The notes below the pieces were generated by a model. That model saw only the letters and a program-made list of their open reading frames with translations, had not been told where the DNA came from and did no database searches. Shown piece after piece: positions 10,192-19,383 of a stretch of DNA of 56,670 nt. The DNA is from an uncultured Pelagibacteraceae bacterium (GTDB lineage: Bacteria; Pseudomonadota; Alphaproteobacteria; Pelagibacterales; Pelagibacteraceae). Position 1 is the stretch's first letter. Every line of letters starts with the position of its first letter. A program made the position numbers and the translations under genes. The stretch is taken from NCBI GenBank assembly GCA_902555535.1, contig CACDTB010000004.1, forward strand, positions 1-56,670, written 5' to 3'.

Positions 10192-11240
10192 TGGCAAAAA
10201 ACTTTCAAAAAGATTTTTTAACTTATTGTAATAGACAAGACTTAGAAGTTAATCCAAATCAATTAGAGGTTATTAAAAAGTTAGAGCAATATTATAAAAG
10301 TAATTTTGAAACATTTTTTTCAAAGTTGTTTTCAAATCAATCATCTCAAAAAGGTTTTTATTTGTTTGGTGATGTTGGGGTTGGTAAAACTATGATTTTA
10401 AATTTTTTTTTTGATTATATAGATAAAAAAAAATTAAGACTCCATTTTAATGAGTTTATGTTAGATTTTCATGACTTTGTGCATGAAAGAAAAGAAAAAA
10501 ATGAAGAAAATATAATTCATATATTTGTAAAAAATTTAAAATCAAAAGCTGCTTTAATTTATTTTGATGAATTTCAAGTAACTAATATAGTTGATGCTAT
10601 GATTTTAGGAAAATTATTTGACCAGATATATAAAGAAGGTATTAAAATTATCCTAACCTCTAATACAAAAATTTCAGAATTATATAAGGATGGTCTTCAA
10701 AGAGATCAGTTTAAGCCTTTTATAAAAATTATGCAGGATCAATCTATTGAATACGAGCTCAAAATAGATGATGACTATAGAAAATCAAACAACAATGAAA
10801 TTCAAAGATATTATTATCCTCTTAATCAAGAAACAAATTTTAAAATAAATAAATTTTTTAGAGTCATCACAAAAGATAAAAAGAAAACATTAAAAATTAT
10901 TAATGTTAAGGGTAGAGAGTTTAAAATAGAAAATTTTTATGAAGGTGTTGCTAAATTTAATTTCAGTGAATTATGTGATCAAAACTTAGGTGCTGAGGAT
11001 TACCTAGAAATAATAAAAAATTGTACCTTTATAGTAATTAATCAAATTCCTCAGTTTAATAACACTAATTCAAATCAACAACAGCGATTTATAACTTTGT
11101 TAGACATTATTTACGATAAAAATATTTCAATTGCGGTAACAGCTGATCAAAGTTTAGAGTCTTTTACGTCATCAAGATCATTAGAAAAACCATTTAAACG
11201 TACTATTAGTCGTTTATATGAATTAACATCAAAAAAATAA
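10191..11240 (+). CDS. zapE: Cell division ATPase ZapE / AFG1-like
   Basis: Walker A GDVGVGKTM, Walker B LIYFDEFQVT, C-terminal AVTADQSLESF...RTISRLYEL. Confidence 0.85.
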   Translation: MAKNFQKDFLTYCNRQDLEVNPNQLEVIKKLEQYYKSNFETFFSKLFSNQSSQKGFYLFGDVGVGKTMILNFFFDYIDKKKLRLHFNEFMLDFHDFVHERKEKNEENIIHIFVKNLKSKAALIYFDEFQVTNIVDAMILGKLFDQIYKEGIKIILTSNTKISELYKDGLQRDQFKPFIKIMQDQSIEYELKIDDDYRKSNNNEIQRYYYPLNQETNFKINKFFRVITKDKKKTLKIINVKGREFKIENFYEGVAKFNFSELCDQNLGAEDYLEIIKNCTFIVINQIPQFNNTNSNQQQRFITLLDIIYDKNISIAVTADQSLESFTSSRSLEKPFKRTISRLYELTSKK

Positions 11241-11243
11241 TTT

Positions 11244-11663
11244 ATGAAACAAGTATTTTATAATCTTCAAATAAATACTAACGGTCAAAAATTATATGAA
11301 TTTACAGATAAAATAATTGATTGGATTAACAAAAATAACTTCAAAAATGGTATAATAAATTTAAGTATTCAACATACAAGCGCATCATTGATTATTCAGG
11401 AAAATGCTGACCCAGATGTCCAAACCGATTTAATAAATTATTTTGATAAATTGGCACCCATGGATAAAAATTTATATATTCACACAACAGAAGGAAAAGA
11501 TGATATGCCTGCACATATAAAGTCTGCATTAACTAATAATCAAATTTCTCTAAGTATTAAAGATGGTCATTTATTACTTGGCACCTGGCAGGGTCTATTT
11601 TTATTTGAACACAGATTAGAAGCTCAAAAAAGGAAAATAATTTATCATTATATTGGCGATTAA
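11244..11663 (+). CDS. YjbQ family (secondary thiamine-phosphate synthase-like)
   Basis: NLSIQHTSASLIIQENADPDV ... GKDDMPAHIKSALT ... LGTWQGLFLFEHR is diagnostic of the YjbQ family. Confidence 0.9.
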   Translation: MKQVFYNLQINTNGQKLYEFTDKIIDWINKNNFKNGIINLSIQHTSASLIIQENADPDVQTDLINYFDKLAPMDKNLYIHTTEGKDDMPAHIKSALTNNQISLSIKDGHLLLGTWQGLFLFEHRLEAQKRKIIYHYIGD

Positions 11664-11672
11664 TTACCAATT

Positions 11673-13094
11673 TTACTTTTTTTTTAAAGACTGAAAGGCT
11701 TCAAGAGCAGATGCTCTTGCTTTTTCATGTATTACTATAGGATTTGGATAGTCTATACCAATAATGGTATTAATTGCTTGTTGATATTTTTGCTCCATTT
11801 CCCACGGTTTATGAATAAATTTATTTGGTACTTTTTTAAGTTCCGGTACCCATTTTTTTACATAAATTCCTTCTTTATCAAACTTTTCACCCTGAAGTAT
11901 TGGATTGAATATTCTAAAATATGGAGCTGCGTCAGCACCACAGCCCGCAACCCATTGCCATTGAGCGATATTATTAGCTTTATTAAAATCCAGTAAACAA
12001 TTTCTAAAATGTTTTTCTCCCTCTACCCAAGTAATTCTTAAGTGTTTGACTAAGAAAGAACCAACCACCATTCTTATTCTATTATGCATCCAACCAGTTT
12101 CATAAAGTTCTCGCATTCCTGCATCTATAATTGGATAACCTGTCATACCTGCTTTCCATGATTTTAAAAATTTATCATTTTTAACCCAAGGAAATTTATC
12201 AAATTCTTTTCTAAAATTGCCTTTTAAAAATTCTGGAAAATAATTGATTAAACTATGAGAAAACTCTCTCCAACCAAGTTCGTTGATATATTTTCTGTAA
12301 CCAATACCCTTTGATTTTATTTCTGAACACTTTTTCCAAATGCTGCCAACATGTATTTGACCATGCTTAATATACGGGGATAATTTAGAAGTTCCATCTA
12401 TTGAAGGAATGTCTCTAGCAGTACCATAATCCTTAATTTTGTTTTCTAAAAGATTTTTAAGAATTTTTTTTGAACTACTTTCTGAAACTTCCCAATAATT
12501 TTCAAATTTTTTATACCAATTTTTTTTTGGTAAAATATTTTCTGGTTTTATACAATTTTTAAAAAATGAGCTCTTCTTATTTTTCTTTTTAACTACATAA
12601 TTTTTACTTGGTGGTTGATTTAAATAAATTTGTTCAGCATTTCTCCAAAATGGCGTAAATACCTTGAAAGGCGTACCATCATTTTTTGTTACTTCTTGAA
12701 ATTCATTTAATATATTTCCTTTAAAATATTTATAATTTATTTTATTTTTAATAAACAAATCACGAATTTTTTTACCTTTTGAAATAACATCTGGTTCATA
12801 AATTTTATTCCAGTAGACAGATATATTATGTTTTTTATTTAGCTTAGAAAAAATATCTAGTTCGTCCCCTTTAACTATTTCAAGATTAATTTTATAAAGT
12901 AATAATTCTTTTTTAAGTGACTCTAATGATTTAAAAACCCACCATTTTTGAGCCTCTCTTTTGTTGTCAAATTCATTATTATTATAAATATACAATGCAA
13001 TTACATTTTCGTGATTTTGGGATGCAAAAGAAAGAGCTGGGTTGTTCTCAATTCTAAAATCTTCTCTAATCCAAAAAATACCCGTACTACTCAT
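11673..13094 (-). CDS. phrB: Deoxyribodipyrimidine photolyase
   Basis: WIREDFRIENNPAL N-terminus; ELGWREFSHSL; WMHNRIRMVVGSFLVKHL; NNIAQWQWVAGCGADAAPYFRIFNP. Confidence 0.93.
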   Translation of the reverse strand: MSSTGIFWIREDFRIENNPALSFASQNHENVIALYIYNNNEFDNKREAQKWWVFKSLESLKKELLLYKINLEIVKGDELDIFSKLNKKHNISVYWNKIYEPDVISKGKKIRDLFIKNKINYKYFKGNILNEFQEVTKNDGTPFKVFTPFWRNAEQIYLNQPPSKNYVVKKKNKKSSFFKNCIKPENILPKKNWYKKFENYWEVSESSSKKILKNLLENKIKDYGTARDIPSIDGTSKLSPYIKHGQIHVGSIWKKCSEIKSKGIGYRKYINELGWREFSHSLINYFPEFLKGNFRKEFDKFPWVKNDKFLKSWKAGMTGYPIIDAGMRELYETGWMHNRIRMVVGSFLVKHLRITWVEGEKHFRNCLLDFNKANNIAQWQWVAGCGADAAPYFRIFNPILQGEKFDKEGIYVKKWVPELKKVPNKFIHKPWEMEQKYQQAINTIIGIDYPNPIVIHEKARASALEAFQSLKKK

Positions 13095-13098
13095 TAGA

Positions 13099-14229
13099 TT
13101 AATTTTGGTTTATTAATTTCTTATACATTTCTTGGTCTGTGTCTCCTTCACAACCAAATACCAAAACGTTAGACTTTTCATTGAGCTGTAATTTTTTCTT
13201 AATTACTTCATCTTCACAACTTGAGATTAAACTAATTACTCCAGGTGCTGAGTTTTCTCCTGCAATTATTTTTTCCTCACTAAAGCTTGAATTTCCAAGT
13301 AATTTCATAGTTTTTGCAATATCATCATCTGGTAAACTAATACAGTGTTTAACTGAATTTTTTAATATTTCCCATGGGACTAAAGATACCTCCCCACAAG
13401 ACATTCCACCCATCAAACTTTCTCTTTTAATATCTATTTTTTCTATCTTTCCAGTTTTAATACTTTCCATAACACATGCAGCACTATCAGGCTCGACAAC
13501 AATAATGGTTGGTATGTTTTCTAAATATCTTGCTATACCAGCCACCATTGCAGCAGCCATTCCACCCACACCTGCTTGTAATATTATATGTGTAATTTTT
13601 TCTTTATTTATTTGATCAGCAATTTCTTTCATCATAACAGTGTACCCAGCCATAGTATATTTTGGAACAATCATATAATCTTTCCAAGCAACATCCTGAA
13701 CAATTTGCCAATTATTTTCTGTTGATTGCTTTATGCATTCTATTAAAGATTTTTCATAATTTCCTTTAACTTTTACAACATCTGCACCAAGTTTAGACAT
13801 AGCTTCACCTCTTGCATCACTGACAAATTCACTTATAAAAATTTTACATTTTAGACCAAGTCGTTTAGCTCCCCACGCAACAGATCTTCCATGATTACCT
13901 GCTGTGGCAGTTGCTACGATTATATCTTTACTCCCTTTAGAAACTTTTTCTACAGCATATGCACCACCTAAGGCTTTAAATGATTTTAAATTAAATCGTT
14001 TATGTTCATCTTTATAAAAAATATTTTTTAAATTTAATTCTTTAGAAAGTTTATTTAGAGAAATTAGAGGAGTAGGGGCATACCCTTTCCATTTTGAAAT
14101 ACTGGCATATGCATCATCTATATCTTTTGATGATAAAGATTTGAATATCTGATTTTTATCAAAAGAATAATTAGCGTTGTCGGTAAATTCAGAATATTTC
14201 CATTGGTGTCCATTGGATAATATTGTCAT
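13099..14229 (-). CDS. dpaL: Diaminopropionate ammonia-lyase-like PLP enzyme
   Basis: PLP fold-type II: FNLKSFKALGGAYAV, ATAGNHGRSVAWGAK, GVGGMAAAMV; overall arrangement matches DpaL/YgeX rather than plain threonine dehydratase. Confidence 0.7.
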   Translation of the reverse strand: MTILSNGHQWKYSEFTDNANYSFDKNQIFKSLSSKDIDDAYASISKWKGYAPTPLISLNKLSKELNLKNIFYKDEHKRFNLKSFKALGGAYAVEKVSKGSKDIIVATATAGNHGRSVAWGAKRLGLKCKIFISEFVSDARGEAMSKLGADVVKVKGNYEKSLIECIKQSTENNWQIVQDVAWKDYMIVPKYTMAGYTVMMKEIADQINKEKITHIILQAGVGGMAAAMVAGIARYLENIPTIIVVEPDSAACVMESIKTGKIEKIDIKRESLMGGMSCGEVSLVPWEILKNSVKHCISLPDDDIAKTMKLLGNSSFSEEKIIAGENSAPGVISLISSCEDEVIKKKLQLNEKSNVLVFGCEGDTDQEMYKKLINQN

Positions 14230-14232
14230 AGA

Positions 14233-15558
14233 CTAGCAATCTAAAGTATTATCTTTTTCCCATTTTGTAATACTTCTATTTTTACTAAAAATATTTTTTG
14301 ATTTAAATTCATTGATTTCTGAATTTCTCAATTTTATATAACTTTCAATTACGTCTTTACCAAAAGCATTGTTAATATCTTTATTATTTTTTAACAAACT
14401 TAAAGACTGACCAAGTTCATCGGGAAGCTTAGGTAAATTTGGATATTTTTTAAAGTCTTCGTACATGTTACAATATAAAGGTTTACCTGGATCAATTTTA
14501 TTTTTTAAACCATAAAGACCAGCCGCCAAAACACTTGCCTGCAATAAGTAAGGATTTGCAGAACCATCCATCAATCTTAACTCAAATCTTCCTGGATCAG
14601 GAATTCTGATCATGTGTGTTCGGTTATTACCTGTATAAGAAATACTACTTGGTGACCATGATGCTCCAGATTTTGTGGGTGGTGCATTTATTCTTCTGTA
14701 ACTATTTATTGTTGGATTGAAGAAAGCAGATAATGATGAAGCATTTTTAATAACTCCTCCTAAAAAATTATAAGCTATTTCACTTAAACCCAATTTATCT
14801 TTTTTATCTAAGAATTTATTTTTACTACCTTGCCAAACAGAAATATGAGCATGACATCCGTTACCTGTTAAATTTTCAAATGGTTTAGGCATAAATGTTG
14901 CTCTTAATCCGTGTTTTTCAGCGATTGTTTTGACCATGAATTTAAAAAAGGTATGTCTATCTGCAGTTTTTAGACAATCAGAATATTCCCAATTCATTTC
15001 AAATTGTCCGTTAGCATCCTCATGATCGTTTTGATACGGACCCCATCCCATTTCAATCATACAATCACAAATTTCTTTTATTAGATCATATCTTCTCATT
15101 AACGCAGATTGATCGTAACAAGGTTTAGATTGAGTATCTCTCGGGTCTGCAATTGAATTTCCATCAGGTGAAATTAAAAAATATTCACATTCAACACCTG
15201 ATTTCATTGTTAAATTTTTTTTTTTTAATTTTTTGATTTGATTTTTTAACATTACTCTTGGCGATGCATCTACTGGTTTACCATTCATCCATAAGTCAGA
15301 TGCTAACCATCCAATTTCTTTATTCCATGGAAGTTGAATTAAGCTATCTGGGTCAGGAATTCCAAACATATCAGAATCAGCAGGCGTCATATCTAGCCAC
15401 GCTGCAAATCCAGCAAAACCAGCTCCTGTATTTTGCATCTCTTTTATTGCATGAGCAGGGACTAATTTTGATCTTAGTACACCAAACAAATCTACAAAAC
15501 TGATTAAAAAATATTTAATTTTTTTTTGTTTAGCAATTTGAAATAAATTTTTAGGCAC
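14233..15558 (-). CDS. glnT: Glutamine synthetase-like ligase (GlnT/GMAS-related)
   Basis: GS catalytic domain: GVECEYFL, NDHEDANGQFEMNWEY, GNGCHAHISVW, NRTHMIRIPDPGRFELRLMDGSANPYL. Confidence 0.8.
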   Translation of the reverse strand: MPKNLFQIAKQKKIKYFLISFVDLFGVLRSKLVPAHAIKEMQNTGAGFAGFAAWLDMTPADSDMFGIPDPDSLIQLPWNKEIGWLASDLWMNGKPVDASPRVMLKNQIKKLKKKNLTMKSGVECEYFLISPDGNSIADPRDTQSKPCYDQSALMRRYDLIKEICDCMIEMGWGPYQNDHEDANGQFEMNWEYSDCLKTADRHTFFKFMVKTIAEKHGLRATFMPKPFENLTGNGCHAHISVWQGSKNKFLDKKDKLGLSEIAYNFLGGVIKNASSLSAFFNPTINSYRRINAPPTKSGASWSPSSISYTGNNRTHMIRIPDPGRFELRLMDGSANPYLLQASVLAAGLYGLKNKIDPGKPLYCNMYEDFKKYPNLPKLPDELGQSLSLLKNNKDINNAFGKDVIESYIKLRNSEINEFKSKNIFSKNRSITKWEKDNTLDC

Positions 15559-15575
15559 AACTTAAGTTAACACAA

Positions 15576-15725
15576 TTAATTAAAAAAAGATAAAATTGTT
15601 TCTTTATAATAAATTAAATTTACGACAATAATTACAATTACAGCTAGTATTACTCCATACTTGGCCTTAGGAAATGCTACACCTCTCATTTTTGAGGGTC
15701 TTAATTCTTCTTTATTATTTTCCAT
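15576..15725 (-). CDS. Small single-TM hypothetical protein (49 aa)
   Basis: Not in ORF track. Hand translation: MENNKEELRPSKMRGVAFPKAKYGVILAVIVIIVVNLIYYKETILSFFN*; fills the glnT-amt gap. Confidence 0.5.
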   Translation of the reverse strand: MENNKEELRPSKMRGVAFPKAKYGVILAVIVIIVVNLIYYKETILSFFN

Positions 15726-15744
15726 AAATTTAGAATATAAAAAA

Positions 15745-15768
15745 GGGCGCTACATTTAAGTAGCGCCC
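15745..15768 (-). terminator. Rho-independent terminator for the amt operon
   Basis: gggcgctac-atttaa-gtagcgccc perfect 9-bp stem; on the minus strand it is followed by a short T run (CTTTTTTATA). Confidence 0.85.
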
Positions 15769-15783
15769 AAATTTTAATTTAAA

Positions 15784-16014
15784 TTACCAGTCGGTAATAT
15801 TGCTTTTGTGATCGTTAGCACTATGTCTTTTTCTAGCAAGTCTTGAAAGTTCATCACTTTCAGCTCTTGCAGTCAAAACGTGCCAACCAACCCATAAGAC
15901 TAATGCAATGATTACCAGTATGCCTTCAACAGATCCAGCACCAGGGTAAATTGCACCAGCAACTTCTTCTGCTGGCTTATTAAGGTGATCTATCCAGTTT
16001 GTAACTGTAGCCAT
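15784..16014 (-). CDS. 76-aa single-TM protein downstream of amt
   Basis: MATVTNWIDHLNKPAEEVAGAIYPGAGSVEGILVIIALVLWVGWHVLTARAES...; 12 nt after amt stop, before the terminator. Confidence 0.7.
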   Translation of the reverse strand: MATVTNWIDHLNKPAEEVAGAIYPGAGSVEGILVIIALVLWVGWHVLTARAESDELSRLARKRHSANDHKSNITDW

Positions 16015-16026
16015 AATTTTCCTCCT

Positions 16027-17427
16027 TTACCTGGTTGCAGATGAAACTGCTTTTTCATCTTCTTTTGCAGACTCCATCATTTCATAGTCTAATCCAGCTA
16101 TCTCAACTTCACGTGGGATTCTTAATTTGCCCATGCCGTTAAGAACTTTAGCTATGATGTAGCCCGGTATTAGTCCAAGAACAACGAACATAACTAATGC
16201 TCCGATGAACTGTCCTAATGGATTAATTGTTGCATAAGTTGTTCCGTCCCACATAGCACCAACACTGTAACCAGATGATGGATAACCATTTAAGACAAAA
16301 CCACAAATTACAAGACCTACAAATCCAGCATAACCATGCACTGCTACTGCACCAACTGCATCATCAATTTTGAACTTACGTTCAACCCAGTAATGTAGTT
16401 TGTATGCAATAACAACACCGATCATACCAATGATCATTGCTTGAATTGGGTGATATAAATCATTTCCAGCTGAAGCACAGATCACACCTGCTAGACCACT
16501 TGAGTAAGTCCAGAAAGGATCTCCTTTAGCAATCCAGTATCCAGCTAACAATCCTCCTGATAATGACATCAAGAAGTTAAATGTAATACCACTAAGTGTA
16601 GTAGGCGTTACGTAGATATTAGTTGCTGTCCAGTAAGATATACCTTCCATACCATACTCAGGTCCAAGGTCAAAAATAGGTATGTTACACGCTGCGTAAA
16701 ATCCCCAGAAACCAGTATAAATTAAAAATAATCCCACTGTTACTAACCAAGGATTTCTTGGTCCAATGTTTCTTGGTTCACCGCTAGACGAAAACTTACC
16801 AATTCTTGGTCCTAAAACCATTAGAACACCTAAAGCAAATCCACCCGCAATTGCGTGAATTACTCCTGATGCGTAAGCATCGTGATATCCTAGAAGTTTC
16901 AACATCCAACCATCGAAGTGCCATCCCCATGCAGCATCAATTGTCCAAAATACAGAACCAATTGCAATTGCTAAAATACCAAATGCAAAAGTCGTAATTC
17001 TTTCAATGATCGCTCCTGAAACGATAGAAGCAGCTGTCCAAGAGAAAAGTAAAAAGGCAGCCCAGAAGACACCAGAAATGTGGTCTCCTAAATTGACAGC
17101 CATTAAGTCACTTGTAGCCGTATACCATGTTGCACTAAATGCTGACTCGTCCGTGATGAGTGCAGTGCTTTCATTCATTATTGATGGTGCTAATCCAGGT
17201 CCTGTTGGAAAAGCCCAGTAAATCCACCAACCAAATAAAAACCATGTTACTGTTACCAAAGGTATCAGCATTGTGTTTTTCATAAGAGTATGTTGATGGT
17301 GTTTGTATCGAGAAGCTCCAACTTCATACATACAGAAACCGACGTGAATTAAAAACATCAGTACTACTGTTACCCAATAGTAAAACTCTGTAAATATGGT
17401 TGTAAGAGCACCTAACTGATCAGTCAT
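16027..17427 (-). CDS. amt: Divergent ammonium/methylammonium transporter (Amt family)
   Basis: Polytopic; IVSGAIIERI, GYHDAYASGVIHAIAGG and DDAVGAVAVHGYAGFVG match Amt core/twin-His regions; C-terminal LRIPREVEIAGLDYE. Confidence 0.85.
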   Translation of the reverse strand: MTDQLGALTTIFTEFYYWVTVVLMFLIHVGFCMYEVGASRYKHHQHTLMKNTMLIPLVTVTWFLFGWWIYWAFPTGPGLAPSIMNESTALITDESAFSATWYTATSDLMAVNLGDHISGVFWAAFLLFSWTAASIVSGAIIERITTFAFGILAIAIGSVFWTIDAAWGWHFDGWMLKLLGYHDAYASGVIHAIAGGFALGVLMVLGPRIGKFSSSGEPRNIGPRNPWLVTVGLFLIYTGFWGFYAACNIPIFDLGPEYGMEGISYWTATNIYVTPTTLSGITFNFLMSLSGGLLAGYWIAKGDPFWTYSSGLAGVICASAGNDLYHPIQAMIIGMIGVVIAYKLHYWVERKFKIDDAVGAVAVHGYAGFVGLVICGFVLNGYPSSGYSVGAMWDGTTYATINPLGQFIGALVMFVVLGLIPGYIIAKVLNGMGKLRIPREVEIAGLDYEMMESAKEDEKAVSSATR

Positions 17428-17430
17428 ATT

Positions 17431-17455
17431 CTCTCTCCATATTAGTTTATGGGAG
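17431..17455 (-). promoter_or_regulatory. Possible SD-sequestering hairpin in amt leader
   Basis: Plus-strand ctccat(17435-17440)/atgggag(17449-17455) pairs with one bulge; minus-strand SD GGAGAGAG lies within 17431-17438. Confidence 0.35.
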
Positions 17456-17500
17456 CCTATTAAATTTTGTGATTCGATACAAATATAAAAACGTCTAAAA

Positions 17501-17520
17501 ACCTAGTTTGTACACTAGGT
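17501..17520 (-). terminator. Hairpin downstream of the mgs operon (likely terminator)
   Basis: acctagt-ttgtac-actaggt 7-bp stem; minus strand followed by TTTTAGACGTTTTTA. Confidence 0.5.
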
Positions 17521-17551
17521 ATTTAAAAATAATCAACTTTTAATTGAAAAA

Positions 17552-17962
17552 TTAAAATTTTAAATAAGCTTTTTTCAAATCAACAAGAGGGTGTTTTGGA
17601 GACATTTGAAACTTAACTAAAAGCTCTCTTGCAATCATATCTCTATCTTGTTGATTATTTGGAAGTTTAATTGAACTTGGAATTGTTACCCAACCATTTG
17701 CATTTCTGCAGAACACAGCAGGTCTATCTTCTTCGTAGCCCATATGAACATCTTCCAACCAATTTAAATCATCCCATCCCATCGCTTCTATGTATTTCTT
17801 AAGAAAAGGAGTTAGTTTAGAATAGTCAGGTAAAAGATTAACATCGTATCTGTAACCAATAGACTGACCAATCATTTTTTCTCTGGCAGTCTCTTTCTTT
17901 TTACCTAACTGACCTTTGATTTCTTTTGTTTTTGCTACTTTTTTATTTTTTTTCTTTGGCAT
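17552..17962 (-). CDS. Conserved hypothetical protein in N-methylglutamate synthase operon
   Basis: 136 aa, MPKKKNKKVAKTKEIKGQLGKKKE...; 8 nt downstream of mgsC. Confidence 0.7.
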   Translation of the reverse strand: MPKKKNKKVAKTKEIKGQLGKKKETAREKMIGQSIGYRYDVNLLPDYSKLTPFLKKYIEAMGWDDLNWLEDVHMGYEEDRPAVFCRNANGWVTIPSSIKLPNNQQDRDMIARELLVKFQMSPKHPLVDLKKAYLKF

Positions 17963-17970
17963 AGTTACCT

Positions 17971-19383
17971 CTATATTTTGTGGTAGTTATCAACACCAAC
18001 TGTATAATTAGTTCCAGCTAATGGAACCTTTGCTAAAGCTGATGCTTCTGATGTTAAAGCAGCTAAATCTTCAGGCTCTAGAGAGTGGATATTTGTTTTA
18101 CCACAAGCTCTTGCTAATAACTGAGCCTCTAAAGTCATTGAGTGAAGATAATTATAAACTCTTAATGCAGCATCATCAGGGTTTAATCTTGCTCTTAATT
18201 TAGGATCTTGTGTAGCGACTCCTACGGGGCAACGTCCAGTATGGCAGTGATAACATTCGCCTGCTTTTACTCCCATCTCTTTTTCAAAGTTAGCTTCTGG
18301 GATGTCTTTGTTACAATTTAATGCAATCATAGACCCTGTACCAATAGCTATTGCATCAGCTCCAAGAGCTAAAGCTTTAGCCATGTCAGCACCATCTCTT
18401 ACTCCACCAGCATAAATTAATGTTACTTTTCCAGTTTTTCCTACATCGTCGATTGCTCTTCTAGCTTCTCGAATTGCAGCAATACCAGGAATACCAGTGT
18501 TTGCAGCAGCGATATGTGGGCCAGCTCCAGTAGAACCTTCCATTCCATCTAAGTAAATAGAGTCAGGATCACATTTTGCAGCCATACGCACATCATCATA
18601 AACTTTAGATGCCCCTAACTTTAATTGAATTGGCACTTTATTTTTCGTTAATTGTCTTAGCTCTTCTACTTTTAAAGCTAAGTCATCTGGACCTAGCCAG
18701 TCAGGGTGTCTCGCCGGAGATCTCTGATCAATTCCAGATGGTAAAGATCTCATCTCAGCTACTTGGTCAGTAACCTTTTGACCCATTAGGTGTCCACCCA
18801 TCCCAACTTTTTGACCTTGTCCAATAAACACCTCAATACCATCTGCCAATTGTGCATGATGAGGGTTAAAACCATATCTTGATTGGATACATTGGTAGTA
18901 CCATTTTTCAGAATATCTTCTTTCATCCGGTATCATTCCACCTTCACCAGAACATGTAGCGCTACCAGCCATAGTTGCTCCTCTTGCCAAAGCAGTTTTT
19001 GCCTCATAAGAAAGTGCACCAAAGCTCATTCCTGTAATATAAACTGGAATGTCCAACTCAATTGGGTTTTCACATCTTGGGCCAATTACAGTTTTTGTTT
19101 CGCATTTTTCTCTGTAGCCTTCAATTACAAATCTAGTTAGTGTTCCTGGTAAGAAAACTAAATCATCAAAAGTAGGAATTTTTTTCATCAATGCCATTCC
19201 ACGCATTCTGTATCTTCCTAATTGAGATTTAATGTGAATGTCATCTATTACTTCAGGAGTAAAGATTGCATTGTGACCTAATAAACTTTTATTTCTTTTA
19301 CCTTCTTCATGCGCATGGACATCAGCTTTTCCACCAACACCTTTACCATTTTTTTTAACTTTTTTAGTTTTTTTCTTAGGCAT
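17971..19383 (-). CDS. mgsC: N-methylglutamate synthase subunit C (GltB FMN-domain-like)
   Basis: GltB central domain: ITGMSFGALSYEAKTALARGA, QLKLGASKVYDDVRMAAKCDPDSIYLDGMEGSTGAGP, CYHCHTGRCPVGVATQDP. Confidence 0.88.
   Translation of the reverse strand: MPKKKTKKVKKNGKGVGGKADVHAHEEGKRNKSLLGHNAIFTPEVIDDIHIKSQLGRYRMRGMALMKKIPTFDDLVFLPGTLTRFVIEGYREKCETKTVIGPRCENPIELDIPVYITGMSFGALSYEAKTALARGATMAGSATCSGEGGMIPDERRYSEKWYYQCIQSRYGFNPHHAQLADGIEVFIGQGQKVGMGGHLMGQKVTDQVAEMRSLPSGIDQRSPARHPDWLGPDDLALKVEELRQLTKNKVPIQLKLGASKVYDDVRMAAKCDPDSIYLDGMEGSTGAGPHIAAANTGIPGIAAIREARRAIDDVGKTGKVTLIYAGGVRDGADMAKALALGADAIAIGTGSMIALNCNKDIPEANFEKEMGVKAGECYHCHTGRCPVGVATQDPKLRARLNPDDAALRVYNYLHSMTLEAQLLARACGKTNIHSLEPEDLAALTSEASALAKVPLAGTNYTVGVDNYHKI

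Noticed and set aside
13139-13615. 158-aa plus-strand ORF antisense to dpaL
   Set aside because: Opposite-strand shadow of a strongly supported PLP enzyme gene; no domain signal.
17428-17551. Known glycine/SAM/glutamine riboswitch in amt-mgs gap or other leaders
   Set aside because: No recognisable consensus core by eye; only simple hairpins. Infernal/Rfam scan would be decisive.
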